DNA of 64,000 nucleotides from Trissonchulus latispiculum (Eukaryota > Nematoda > Enoplea > Enoplida > Ironidae): the NCBI GenBank assembly GCA_030248195.1, contig JASAND010015484.1:20475-84474 (forward strand), given 5' to 3'. Positions 53,810 through 64,000 of this stretch are shown here, one piece after another; position 1 is the first letter of the stretch; each line of letters begins with the position of its first letter. The notes beneath the pieces are model-generated. The model had not been told where the DNA came from and searched no databases. It saw only the letters and a program-made list of their open reading frames with translations. Position numbers and translations under genes: made by a program.

Positions 53810-56800
53810 TTCCGTCCCCACCCCACTCCACCCCTCTTTCCCTACAACCACCTGTAATCCTTACCCTCTCACCTACCCAGTATTTTTGCTGTCACATCTT
53901 GGTTTTCTTCTGTAGCCTGTTTGGAAGAAAGCTTGATGTTACCATTTTTTGTTCTTGACCTGACCTGACCTGACCTTACGGTTGCTTTGACCTATGAAAC
54001 TTTGTTTTTACTGGACGTAACGTATAGCTTTTTCATTTGCTTTTGTTTGACATATACGCCTACATGTCTCGTGTGTATAACATGTGTGTTTTTAAGATTA
54101 TTTTTATTTCTGGGTGGGATTGGTTCGAAGGTTTTGTATAATTTTAAGATTATAATTAAAGTTAAAGTTTATAGTGTTAAAGTTTATAGTTAAAGAAGTT
54201 CAAGTGCGCATAAATGAACGTGGGCTTGCCGATCTTTTTACACGTTTCCGTTAAACGTGGTGAAATGGGTTATTTTTCGTTGGGACCAGGGGTTGGGGGA
54301 CTTTTGTTTTTCGGAATGTGTCCTACTCGAAATTCTGACTGTGCTAAATGTTATATTGCAGTCTGAGCACTTGTTCGGACCTGTGTTGTAAAATGTGTCT
54401 GCCATACCATTTCTCGGTAACTCGGTTTTACGTAGCAACATTTATATGCAGGGTAGAATTGCTATTGAGGTGTACTTTCAACGTGGGAGTTAAGTTTCTT
54501 ATTAGACTGTGGTAAGCAGATACCTAATATTATTTTAACTGAAATTGTATAATTTGTGGTTCCGTTATTTTTCTACCTTGCAATCGTTGCCATGGATTTA
54601 ACTTTGAGGGAGGAGCGACCTCTCGTCCAAATTCACTCTTATGCCTACACAAATTGTCCCTATGGTGGATGACTGAAACAAAAAGCATGAAGTTAATAGA
54701 AAGAATCGAGGTTGTGTGTCAATTTTTAGATCTTTTGGATTCTAAATGTTAAACTGAATTTTCGAACTGTGACCTTGTGTAGTGATAAAAACTGGCTGGA
54801 ATGCAAAGAGTGATGCCAAAGAAAACATTTTGATCCGATTTATTCGTAATCACAGGATAACCCTTTTTCTGCCATTTTCACATATTGTGCTGTGGCAGAT
54901 TTTGAGGCTTATTAGGTGTTTTTTCATCTAAAGCGATTATTTCCAATGTGAAATAACAGGTCTGACATGTTCTGCGATTGTACCACCACGTGCAGTGATT
55001 TCTCATAAACTTGATACCTGTGCGCTGTAGCGGATGTAAAGTAGAGATTTTAAAAAATAGCATGCTTGTTATCAGCTTCAATGGCTGCTTTTTGGCTAAG
55101 CTTATCTGCCTTTGTGCACCACTATTTTTGACAACAAAATGTTGCAAGATGAGTCGCTGTCTCTGAAACAAAATGCAAAGTACAAAAAGTTAGCTAGATT
55201 GTATTTCAGTCCTGTGTTTGTGTTTTAACACAGTCTTTTAAAATTTCTATTGTGTGCATTTGGGGGAAGGGTATACATATTTTGTGATCATTTCGTAGTG
55301 TTCCGAAGGTTAGTGGTCCGTTAATACGTTTATTGTTCTGTCATGTTACATTGTGGTGCTTTGTACGGTTCAACTCAATGTTGATAATTGTCTGACCTTT
55401 TCCTAGGCAAAAAGTTCTAGTGGGGTCTGGGTTTTCAAATTTTTTCGAAAAATGTGCTGAAAATGGCTGTCTTTTTGCTGCTGAACTAAGAAAAAACAAA
55501 TTTAAGCTTAAAATAGCTAAAAACTTGGAACCTGAAATATGATTTTGAAAATTTACTTTAAAAATGCTATTTTCCGGTCACTTTTGTGGTCCAGGGGTAG
55601 GCCTGCATACTGGAGGGGCGACCCAAGTCTGGGCGAGGACGTACCGCACCCCCCACACCGTAGGAAAAGCCAGTAAGTTATATATTATTGTGTTCCATTG
55701 AAATATGAAAATATGTGCATTTTATAAGATTAGCTTTATGTAGCTAGACAGACAGTGCGTTTTGTGGAGTAATGCGCGTACCGTATTAGTTGTTGACTGT
55801 GAAGGGCATTGTAACAGTACGTATATAATTTATTTTTTGAAATTCCATATTTTGTGATCTTTGGGCAACAATGATTATCAAAACATTGCAATTTTTCCTG
55901 TCACATTGCTTCTCATTAATTTACGTGTCACAATGGCAGTTCTGAAAGCTCGCCCAGTCAGATTCTTACGTTAGTAAACTAGAGTATATAATTGTTTGTC
56001 ATTTCTAAGCCTTGTTTATTATAGGGTCGAAATTGCTACTTAAGATTGTCCCATTTGCATAAAGCTGTATAAATACATGCAGTAGGAAAATATAAAAACG
56101 TCATTTTTTATGATTGATTCTATTGATTTAGCTTTTCGGAAAGATTCTGAGCAGTTATGTTACACTACCTTTATTCTTTATAACTCTATTCTCCTCGCCA
56201 AAGGCTATTGTTCTGTAAGTTAGTGAAGAATTTTTCTTTTGGAAATTGCAAATTTACTTCTAAAAGCTATTATATATTTGGTCTGTTTGAGGCTGGAAGG
56301 TAACACCTCTTCCCTTCTAGAAAGAGTCTGTAAAAGGAATGGGTAGTATTATTATTACTTGACTGTTAATGCCATATTATTGTGTACAGTGTGTTGGCAA
56401 GCACTAATTATTTGTTATGTTAGCTTTTCTGTCGCCTATTTATTTGGATGTAGTCCCTGTTTTTCTTGTCTTGTTTTAATTGAATCTGCAGATAAAAAAG
56501 TAAACATTTATATATTATTTGGCTCAGTGTTAGGTTTACGTATTGTTAGCTTAGTTTTGCAGTTTAAGTACCAAATTGTCTCTTAGCATTTTGTGCTTTG
56601 AATTGAAATGCTCCTGGTTGAGGATGCCGCTTGCAGGCTAATTGGTTTAGCTGGGGATTTGCTTATTTGATTAGACGTCAACTTTGTGGACGATGTATCG
56701 TTGGTACCTGCACCCCCGCGCTGGTTCATCAAAATCGGCCTCTGTGGATTCCGGATTCTGACGATTTCAGCTTTCAGCCATTAATGTTAGCGATAGATAG

Positions 56801-57246
56801 CCTCCTTTGACCAATTACGAAGTCGAGACAGAGACCTTTGCTCCTGAATCATAGCTTATGCATAGGATATCAAGCCAGGACAGCGACATTCCCCGTTGGC
56901 AGTTCATTCAGGGACTTGGGTCCATCTACGGCGGAGTTAGACTGTGTAAAATGGGTTACCTGTTGCTTCAGATTACTTTAAGGGCTGTGTACGGATTGTT
57001 CCCCACAATCTTCGTGCTTTGTTGTTGGCTATTTCTTATGAGCCCAGAATTGTTTGCGAGTACCATTGGCCTGAGACTTACGAAAATTTTATAGCTAGGT
57101 GTCTGTTTTTTGCCATAAGGTTTTCGTAAATGACACATTTTCCCGCAACTACCTCCGCCATTCCATTGAGAAGATACTGCGGTTTAACTAACAGCTTTGT
57201 CTTGCAGTTATCCATAAGGAGGTAGTAGGTAGAGGTGTAAAAAGGG
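53810..57246. other. Intergenic between PIP4K2 and KIF3A
   Basis: It contains the PIP4K2 3' UTR and AT-rich DNA. 55400-55680 resembles the G-rich, GCCAGTAAG-ended repeat also at 25680-26000. 56640-57095 is less AT-rich and holds a 78-codon frame (56858-57094) with a hydrophobic middle (FPTIFVLCCWLFLM); no homologue is recognised and it is not called as a gene. Confidence 0.5.
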
Positions 57247-57821
57247 ATCTTTTCAGGAAACTCCCCCCAGGCCCAGATTCCGCTAAACTTGACCAAGTGA
57301 GTTATAATTTGGTATGTGTATGTTTTCGACCGCGCAGAGTTCAAGTTATTCGTTTTCGCGAAATTAGATTTTTTGGATTCCTAAGGGGGACCAAGGGGAA
57401 GCGAAAACTTTTTCGTCTACGTCTTCGATTTTGCTGAAAAGTTGTGTAGGTGTTTTTCGACTTTCGTGGTCGCAGAACACGAATCTAAAGTCTGTTTTTC
57501 GATTTAGTTTTTTGTTAGCTCAGTATAAGCCTACATTTTAAACTTACAAGTTTATGCTGAGCTAACGAAAAGCAGACGTCAGATTCATGTTCTGCGATCC
57601 CGAATACCCCTATGTACAACTTTTCAGCGAAATCGAAGACAAAACTTTTTCGGTTTGCCTTGGCCTCCCCTTACGAATCATATCTCACGAAATCAAAAAA
57701 ATTGCAATATTTGAACTAAGCGTGGTCGAAAACATATCCATACCAAATTACAGCTCCTTTGGTCAAGTTTTGCGGAATCTGGGCCTGGGGTGCTTTCCTG
57801 AAAAGATCTCCGTTTAAAGTT
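57247..57821. mobile_element. Fold-back element with ~265-bp diverged arms
   Basis: 57247-57516 and 57557-57821 are inverted copies at moderate identity: CTTTTCAGGAAACTCCCCCC versus GGGTGCTTTCCTGAAAAGAT inverted, and TTAGCTCAGTATAAGC near the loop on both sides. A diverged half-copy is at 59695-59835. Confidence 0.75.
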
Positions 57822-57959
57822 TTAGCATTACACGTTATTTGTCTACACATAGCGGCTAAGTTCCCCAATTTGTGGGATTTTATGTTATGCCTCTCCTAGT
57901 TTTGCACGCCTCAAAGTTAATTGAACTAAAATTTAGTTTGGGTATGTTTTCATCCAAGG

Positions 57960-59640
57960 CCGATGTTATAAAGCTATTTAACCCGGTTAAATCGCTAACC
58001 CGGGTTAGGAACCGGGTTATCAACCCTAACCCAATAGTATAAAAGCAGGGTTAGCCAAACGCGGTTTTTGCTACAGGGGTTAGGGTAACTTTAACCCAAA
58101 CAAAGAAATCATTTAATCCAGTGTTATAGCAAAGCCTGGGTTTCAAATTAGGATTTAAATCTGGGCTAAATCCGGCAAATCTTAACCCTCCTAAGTGAGG
58201 AGGATTGGTCTTTATCCAGGATTAGGTTTTGAGTAAAAAACTATCGCAAAACTTTTTGAAGACTGTTTTTGATAGTGGAAATTGCTTATTGCACCATATT
58301 GCTTTTATTCGTGGGGGATTATTCTAAACTTCATATTTACTTCAAAGTTATTATTAGCCGTTTTAATGAAAAGGTATCAAAAAAGGAGGTTGGGGTTAGA
58401 AATGGGTTAACCCCAAAAATAACCGGGTTAAATCCTTGCTAGCTGAGTTCGCTTATTCTCTGAGCTGTTTGAGGTTACTCCAAGCATAATCGGGTTAAGT
58501 TCACCTAACCCCCAAAATGCTTTATAATACAGGGTTTACTCCAAGAAAATCCTAACCATAACATTTCGGGGTTAACTCAAAAATGAACTTTAGGTGCTGG
58601 TATCGTTTTGTGTAAATTTGACCCTATAGGCTTTAATTCCTTATGAAAGTGGATGAAACTTTCCAAATATACTATTTCGGTGCTCTTTAACATTCTGGGA
58701 CCACGTCCGCATTTTTAGGTGCAAAGATAAGAAATTTTTGGTTTTTGCCATGATTCTCTCAGCACATAGTCGAGACACAAGATTGGCTGGTAAGGCTGGA
58801 AAGAGGGCACAAAAATGGACATTTTTGCCTTTACAACTTTTGAGCTATCTCTTGTGGTTAAGTCAGTATAAGCAAAAAACGATTTTTGGGGTCCAAAAAT
58901 GACCGTTTTCGAGAAAATCAGTTTTTTTCAAAATTACTACCAAATCGTACGGACAGTTTTGGTTTATTTATACTCGATCGATACACAGTCTCATTGCACA
59001 TTTTATCAATGTCTATTAGCCTGAGTTTGTTGCTCTAAGCTAGAAATTTGGCCGAAAAACCACGTTTTGGCATAACTGCGATTATTTTGTTTTGAACATC
59101 GATTTCTCAAAAACTACCCAATGGATTCGCGTAATTTTTGGCAGGATGAGAATTCGCACTATTGCGGAGGGACATGTTTCTTGGTTTGAGCTAAAACATT
59201 TTCAGTTGCGAAAAAACTCAATGCAAAGTTTCGAAATTTCGTGTCACCGCACATTTAATGGATTTTCTTGACTGTTAAGACGTGCTGAGCCAAATCCAAA
59301 AAATGTCCCTCGGCCCACATGTCCTTTATAGGACAGCACAGGAAAAAATTTTGGCCGATTCCACAGTTTTGAGAAATCGATGTTCAAAACTTTTTGGTCT
59401 ATATTCAGCCTGTCAGATGTCAATATGTCAGAAAATTTTCGCTATTTTGCGGATTTTTACTAGTTTCTTACTCTCATGAGAATCTACAGATTATAAGCTT
59501 TAAAATGATGTATAAAGCTCTTTCCAACTCACAAAAGTGCGAAAGTTATGGCGTTTCAAAAAATACGGACAAAAGCACTGCACAAAACGATACCAGCACC
59601 TTAACCCGGGTTAGCCTTGACCCCGTTTTTATAACATCGG
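57960..59640. mobile_element. MITE with iterated AACCCGGGTTA motifs
   Basis: The ends CCGATGTTATAAA (57960) and, inverted, the same motif (ending 59640). Subterminal parts are full of AACCCGG/CCGGGTTA/GGGTTAACC motifs (57978-58240, 58395-58560, 59604-59625). A second element (58593-59600) is nested near its right end. It lies upstream of KIF3A. Confidence 0.75.
58593..59600. mobile_element. TIR element related to the TTAA family, nested
   Basis: Perfect 20-bp inverted ends GGTGCTGGTATCGTTTTGTG, bordered by TTTA on the left and TTAA on the right. The ends are nearly identical to those of 19147-25206 (GGTGCTGGTATCGTTT shared). The interior is partly self-inverted; no transposase. Confidence 0.8.
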
Positions 59641-60190
59641 GCCCAGCTGAGTTAACTATTCTAGACGCAAAATAGCGTTGCAAAATTATGCAACGTCGAC
59701 TTCTTTTCGAATTTTGTCGGTTCGGAAGGGGTGTCAAGGGGAATGAAAAATTGTATCCGATTTTATTGAAAAGTATAGTGGTTTTTGGGTCGTAGAACAC
59801 GATTCTGAATTCCGTTTCTCGATTCGGCTCAAAAGCACCTAAAACAGAAATTGAAATTGAGTAAATTACAGTCTTTCAAAATACGCTACAAATGCACGAA
59901 GCACCGCATTAAATTATTGGACGCGTGTGGACATTCTATCGTAGACGATTTGTTTGGATTTCCTGCTGTAAAGAGCCTCAGAATTAGTAAAATCTTCCGT
60001 ACAGTTTAGCTTGCATATTCAGTGTCGCTTTAGCTACCTACTGATTTATCTAACAGTTACTTGTTTTGCGCATTAAACCCATGAGATATGCAATTTTTCA
60101 CAAAGTTACATTATAATTTATTTTCATTTTAGGGTTTAAGGCTGTGATATTTGCAAAGATGCATTTAGCTTCTAAATAGGACATTGCACG

Positions 60191-60196
60191 ATGACC
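60191..60196 (+). CDS. KIF3A: KIF3A first coding exon (two codons)
   Basis: ATGACC followed directly by the consensus donor GTAAGT; phase 0 fits the next exon. No start codon exists in frame in the next exon before RVVVRCRP. A short 5' UTR (GATGCATTTAGCTTC...) precedes it. Confidence 0.7.
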
Positions 60197-61409
60197 GTAA
60201 GTCTGTTAGATTTATGTTGTAAAGTGGTTTATTTTTGGTATATATAATGTATGTAATTGAATGTACGTAGATATTAACTTAGTAGGAATGCATTTAGGTA
60301 CGCCAGTACGTCCAGTACATATGTATATATATATTATTTTTCCTATTTTGGACAATTGGATGATCTTTTTTAGGAATCCAAAGATGATAAAGTTCGAGTG
60401 GTTGTCCGATGTCGTCCGCTGAATTCTGGTGAAGTACAGCAGGGATGTAAGACAGTAGTTCAGGTATTATATACGGACGAAGCTTCCCAACCGTAGAAAT
60501 ATTTAGTGTAACCTTAAGGGTCGGTGGTTTATAGTTTATTTTGATGCTGTTCGCATGGCATCTGAGAGCAGCTATAGAAGTCAAATGTTAGATGAATCTT
60601 TATTAAAAAGCTTCATTCAAAAATCTGAAATTTGCATTCTTTCTCGTCATGCCTGTACTTGTGTTGAGTTGCATGTAAATCCTTGCAATTGTTTGCCGAA
60701 AAAAAGTCGGTATGCATTAATATTATACATACGTACGTACTTTCCTGGGTTTACTTTAGGCAAAAATAAGTGGGGGGGGGGGGGGGGGGGGGGAGAGTGG
60801 GGGGGACGCCCCCCCACTAGTGGGGGGGGGGGAGGTCGAAAAGTGGGGGGAATAAAATCAGCCAAAAATGCTAAAAATGGTGTATAAATAGTCTGTTTTC
60901 CACATACACTGCTATGACTATGCTTAAAAGTGCTCAAAAATCAAGTTTTAGCACCGAAAAAGGCCGGAAAATTTTTGAAAATTTTGACCAAAAATCCTTA
61001 AATTTGGCATTTTCTGGGCACCCTATAGTGAGTGGGGGGGAAGCCCAAAAAAGTGGGGGGAACGAGTGGGGGGGGAGGTGCTCGAGTGGGGGGGGAACCC
61101 AAAAAGTGTGGGGGGCGCCTCCCCCGCTCCCCCCCAGTAAAATAAACCCAGCTTTCTTATTAAGTTTAAGTTAGACCTCCTCTTTTCAGGTAGATGAATT
61201 GAATCGTTCCATAACCGTGTCCCATCGTTCCCTATCCGGAGAGAAGGATGGCTCTGTAACGACCTCGGCGGATTTTGGCAGAGGCGGCGGTCCGGAACCC
61301 GTAAAGGAGTTCAACTTTGACTGTGTCTTTGGCCCGCAGAGCAAACAAGTTGTAGTCTACAATCAGGCTGCGCGCTCCATTGTGGAAAATGTTCTGGAAG
61401 GATACAATG
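60191..61409 (+). CDS. KIF3A: KIF3A-like kinesin-2 motor subunit, 5' part
   Basis: KIF3A forms heterotrimeric kinesin-2 with KIF3B/C and KAP3 and drives anterograde intraflagellar transport. Coding exons: 60191-60196 (start codon and one more codon, ATGACC|GTAAGT), 60374-60463 and 61190-61409. Joined protein begins [20 protein letters not shown] (human KIF3A has [14 protein letters not shown]), then [10 protein letters not shown] (human VDEMRGTITV) and [20 protein letters not shown] and ENVLEGYNG (human VFGPESKQLDVYNLTA, DSVLEGYNG). It stops just before the P-loop (GQTGTGKT), which must be in the next exon beyond 61410; that exon is not in the window. The VFGP and VYN segments favour KIF3A over KIF3B. 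Confidence 0.88.
60374..60463 (+). CDS. KIF3A: KIF3A exon 2 (motor N-terminus)
   Basis: The acceptor TTTTTAG and donor CAG|GTATTA bound 30 codons, [20 protein letters not shown] and [15 protein letters not shown] is the first beta strand of the kinesin motor fold. Confidence 0.9.
60464..61189. other. KIF3A intron 2 with G-rich repeat copy 3
   Basis: 60772-60860 has a run of about 22 G and GGGGGGACGCCCCCCC; 60880-61145 is copy 3 of the dispersed repeat (GTATAAATAGTCTGTTTTCC, ATGCTTAAAAGTGCT, GGGCACCCTATAGTGAGTGG, GTAAAATAAACCCAG). Confidence 0.8.
61190..61409 (+). CDS. KIF3A: KIF3A exon 3 (motor domain)
   Basis: The acceptor CTTTTCAG and donor AATG|GTTAGT bound 73 codons plus one base: [14 protein letters not shown] to VLEGYNG. 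Between them is a Gly/Ser-rich loop insert ([14 protein letters not shown]) where human has [15 protein letters not shown] is the F-x-FDxVF motif of kinesins. Confidence 0.92.
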
Positions 61410-61420
61410 GTTAGTACTAA

Positions 61421-61954
61421 AGTCTGACACAAAAATGTGTGTACAAAATCTGTAAGGCCTCCAGTGAACTCAATATACGTCGTAACCACATAAAACCATA
61501 TATTTTCGGAATCCTTGCAGCAAAACGAACATTTTTATGAAATTTAAAATTTTTTAAAATTTCAAAAATTTTAAAATATCGGTTTATCGGGGAATTTTTT
61601 CGGACCATTCAAGCTATTCAGCTCATTCGTTCCGAAAAATTTGCCCGTCCGAAGACGCATCGATTGACACAAGAACGAAAAAAATCGGTTGAGAAATAGG
61701 CATTTTATTCCAAAATTTCGTTTTTCCATTTCCTTTGATGTTTGCCGCTTTTTGCAACTTTGACTGGTTATTGCTCGCGACTCGCTCAACGGAAATTTTT
61801 TTCGATTAGATTTTCAGGACCCCCTAGGCGCCCGCTTTCACCTGATATATGTGGTTTCTCAAATTTTTAAAGTAGAGTTTTTTGAAAAATACCACTTTTT
61901 GACCAAAAATTTCGGCAAAGCTGATTTAACAAAAGTGAGTAAAAATAACATAAT
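61421..61954. mobile_element. Single arm of the 3739-5069 fold-back family
   Basis: AAAGTCTGACACAAAAATG (61421) to AAAAGTGAGTAAAAATAACATAAT (61931-61954, quoted in part) follows, in order, one arm of the 3739-5069 element (e.g. TTTTCAGGACCCCCTAGGCG versus TTTTCAGGACCGCCTAGGCA). It is cut off exactly where the LTR begins. Confidence 0.78.
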
Positions 61955-62121
61955 TGTGAAGCAGATCTTAAGCTAGTAAAGAAAGAAATATAAAATATAT
62001 AACTTTCCTAAGAGAAACGATCCTTCAACTCTCTTGACAACTACTTTGAGTTGTGAATGTACATGCCTATTAAATTCCTATAACTTTGGAATTGCCTAAT
62101 ATAGCCTAGTCAACGGTTACA
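61955..62121 (+). mobile_element. Probable 5' LTR (167 bp) of a retrotransposon
   Basis: Begins TGTGAAGCAG exactly where homology to the fold-back arm stops and ends CGGTTACA, giving the TGT...ACA borders of LTRs. Right after it comes ACTTTGGTGGCAGCTG, whose TGGTGGCAGC could be a primer-binding site. The 3' LTR is outside the window, so length is an inference. Confidence 0.6.
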
Positions 62122-62144
62122 ACTTTGGTGGCAGCTGTTTCCGA

Positions 62145-63182
62145 ATGCCACGCCGTCGCCGCCGTCAACCGTCGCCTGTCTCCGACGGTAGTGGAGAAGA
62201 TGACCCTGCTAATCCCGCAGAACCTGAACCTGATCACGCAGCCACTTTAGAACTGTCACAAATCGGTATTCGAACATTGGAAACGTTCTCAGGCAAACCC
62301 GGGGAAGATATCGAGGTATGGTTCAAGAAAATCGAAAGAGTTTCCAAGGCTAACTTGTGGTCTCCTCAAGACAAAGCTCGAATAATTCCGGTATATTTGG
62401 GAGAAACTGCGGCAGATAAGTATGAAGAACTGATCGCAAGAAACCCTGAACTGGAAAGAGACTTTGACCAACTGAAAATGGGACTGACTGAGGCATTTTT
62501 GCCTGCCGAAGCAAGACAAGTATTTTATGTTCAACTTTCAGAGAGGTCCCAAGGGGAAGAGGAGCCCGTGGAGAACTTTGGCCTTGACATCACAAAACTC
62601 GTCCGACGTGCCCATGCCCAACTAAGCATTGAGGCTCAGGATGTCATCATCATGGACAAGTTTACCCACGGCCTAAAGTCAAAGTTAAAGTGGAAAGTTC
62701 TACAGTCCTGCCCCAAGTCATTCTCGGAAGCTCTTCAAGTGGCCAAGCGACTGGAAACACATCAGTCTTTGAAGAACCAAAACCATACCGTCTCCAGTGT
62801 TACAAAGGATAGCAAGCCAGACTTAGAAGGTGAACAAGTCCAATCCGTAAGTCACAAAGCTGAGTTAGCAGATGATTTAAAAGAATTGAAAAATCAATTA
62901 TCTGGTATTATGAGAACACAAAAAGAAATGCAGTCGCAAATAAAAAGATTTGAACTAAGTCAGGCTAAAGTAGACAGCAACAAAGGATACAACCCTACTG
63001 TCCCTACAGATTTTGATAAAAGGAGAAGCAGAAATACCGACGAGTGGCGTACAAGCGATGGTTCACCAATTTGTTTTATATGTCAAAAAGCGGGTCATGT
63101 TTCAAAATTTTGTCGCTCACAAAGTCGCCAAAATTCGGGAAATGGATCTCGGTCGGTGCCACGAGTGGGGCGTCGACCATAA
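62145..63182 (+). CDS. gag: LTR retrotransposon gag
   Basis: A 345-codon frame starting 24 nt after the LTR. An Arg-rich start (MPRRRRRQPS) is followed by a retrotransposon gag domain (TFSGKPGEDIEVWFKKIERV; LGETAADKYEEL; AFLPAEARQVFYVQLSERSQ), a coiled-coil-like region (LKELKNQLSGIMRTQKEMQS) and a CCHC zinc knuckle CFICQKAGHVSKFC near residues 307-320. Gag packages element RNA. The frame ends in a Ser/Arg tail; downstream coding is in other frames. Confidence 0.85.
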   Translation: MPRRRRRQPSPVSDGSGEDDPANPAEPEPDHAATLELSQIGIRTLETFSGKPGEDIEVWFKKIERVSKANLWSPQDKARIIPVYLGETAADKYEELIARNPELERDFDQLKMGLTEAFLPAEARQVFYVQLSERSQGEEEPVENFGLDITKLVRRAHAQLSIEAQDVIIMDKFTHGLKSKLKWKVLQSCPKSFSEALQVAKRLETHQSLKNQNHTVSSVTKDSKPDLEGEQVQSVSHKAELADDLKELKNQLSGIMRTQKEMQSQIKRFELSQAKVDSNKGYNPTVPTDFDKRRSRNTDEWRTSDGSPICFICQKAGHVSKFCRSQSRQNSGNGSRSVPRVGRRP

Positions 63183-64000
63183 TAACAAATCTCCAATCAC
63201 CCGTAAAAGTCGCTAATTCACGGTCGCGAAAAGTTCATGAACAGACGATCTACAATCCAATTAAAGAAGAAACTTTGGAGTCGACCGCCGTAACGCCGAA
63301 AACACCTGTCGCAACGCCGAAAAAAATAGACGCAGCCGTGACCAACGATGCTACTGAGAAAAGCCGTCCGGTGCAGTTGCTGGGAACCCTGTGGCCCCTC
63401 ACCAAGTGCTGTGTACTGACGGCAACCCCAGCTTGGCTGAGGTACCACGGTTTCCACAATTTAGCACCTGCCGTCAAAATGAAGTCGCTACGACGATCAC
63501 TAAAGTTGTTACTCAACATAACCGTTGCAAGCTGATTCCTAAAATTGAAGGCAAAGTAGAGGGAACACCATTTGCCATGTGTGTTGATTCAGCATCTAGC
63601 TTAACACTCATGGCCGAACAAGAATTCCAGAAGCTTCCGGATGATGTTAAGAAGAAATTACAACCGAGTCCCTTTGTTGCCAGTGGTGTGTCTGGAGAAG
63701 CCGTCCATCTTCTCGGTACCTTTCTGGCTACCATGTTGGTCTGTGGTGTTGTGCTTCAGCATCCAGTAACCGTAGCCTCCCGCATTCATCATCCATTCAT
63801 CTTAGGTTCAGACGCCCTGTGGAAGCTTGACGCTAAGATAGATTATAAAAAGAAAGTATTCAGCACAACCGTTCAGCAACAGCCTTTCCGGGAGATTGAA
63901 TTCAGAACTGTTTCATCTGTAGACGTTTTGCTGAAAAATGCCACTACAATACCTCCTTACAGCGAGAAACTAGTGACAGCTAGGGTCCCAGGAGTAGAGA
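63183..64000 (+). CDS. pol: LTR retrotransposon pol, protease region (partial)
   Basis: After gag, a frame-2 stretch (63183-63535) reads a Pro/Thr/Lys-rich linker (TPKTPVATPKKIDAAV), and from about 63475 a third frame carries NEVATTITKVVTQHNRCKLI, then an aspartic-protease-like core: FAMCVDSASSLTLM (catalytic DSA instead of the common DTG/DSG), FVASGVSGEAVHLLG and HPFILGSDAL (strand pair with the ILG motif). It runs open to the window edge, so reverse transcriptase is beyond it. Two frame changes after gag are either programmed shifts or decay. Confidence 0.72.

Noticed and set aside
56858..57094. 78-codon frame with a hydrophobic segment
   Set aside because: Could be a small membrane protein, but there is no recognisable homologue, no splice context and it is unsupported by conservation; left as intergenic.
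60374..61409. KIF3B or other kinesin family assignment
   Set aside because: [12 protein letters not shown] and LEGYNG match KIF3A better than KIF3B (which has LYDETF and LQGFNG); the neck and tail that would settle it are outside the window.

Overview
The window is animal nuclear DNA: spliced genes with GT-AG introns, AT-rich non-coding DNA, and dense transposable elements and satellites. Two neighbouring genes lie on the minus strand in the left half and two on the plus strand in the right half. All four were recognised from family knowledge because reading phase is kept across nearly every exon junction. The window does not resolve the phylum; the content fits a repeat-rich invertebrate.

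Layout. (1) 263-3589, minus: MAD2L1BP (p31comet), three coding exons. (2) 10513-29798, minus: TTC14, eleven coding exons joined in phase (about 685 residues; the first exon was not found). Two introns hold large elements flanked by TTAA, at 12149-16792 and 19147-25206. (3) 29.8-46 kb: no host gene seen; satellites, fold-back elements, hAT-like MITEs, segmental duplications and three non-LTR retrotransposon relics. (4) 46050-53809, plus: a type II phosphatidylinositol phosphate kinase (PIP4K2), eight exons, with the N-terminal exon(s) not found. (5) 60191-61409, plus: the 5' part of a KIF3A-like kinesin-2 gene, whose next intron holds an LTR retrotransposon (61955 to beyond the window end).

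Repeats. At least four insertions have exact 8-bp target duplications readable in the sequence (hAT-like). A recurring design is the short element built from dozens of copies of one short motif between its inverted ends (1790-2683, 6170-7020, 7104-8358, 27595-28303, 57960-59640, and three fold-back copies with AATATGAGC). Tandem arrays have 147, 135-145, 155, about 152 and 148-bp units; two of them sit inside the TTAA-flanked elements. One non-LTR retrotransposon relic keeps an intact 2A-type motif (GDVERNPGP) just before a Cys/His zinc-finger-like region and an APE-type endonuclease.

The four host genes have separate cellular roles (spindle checkpoint silencing, RNA-linked TPR/S1 protein, PI5P metabolism, ciliary transport) and do not form one pathway. 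No CRISPR array, rRNA, tRNA or prokaryotic operon was seen.
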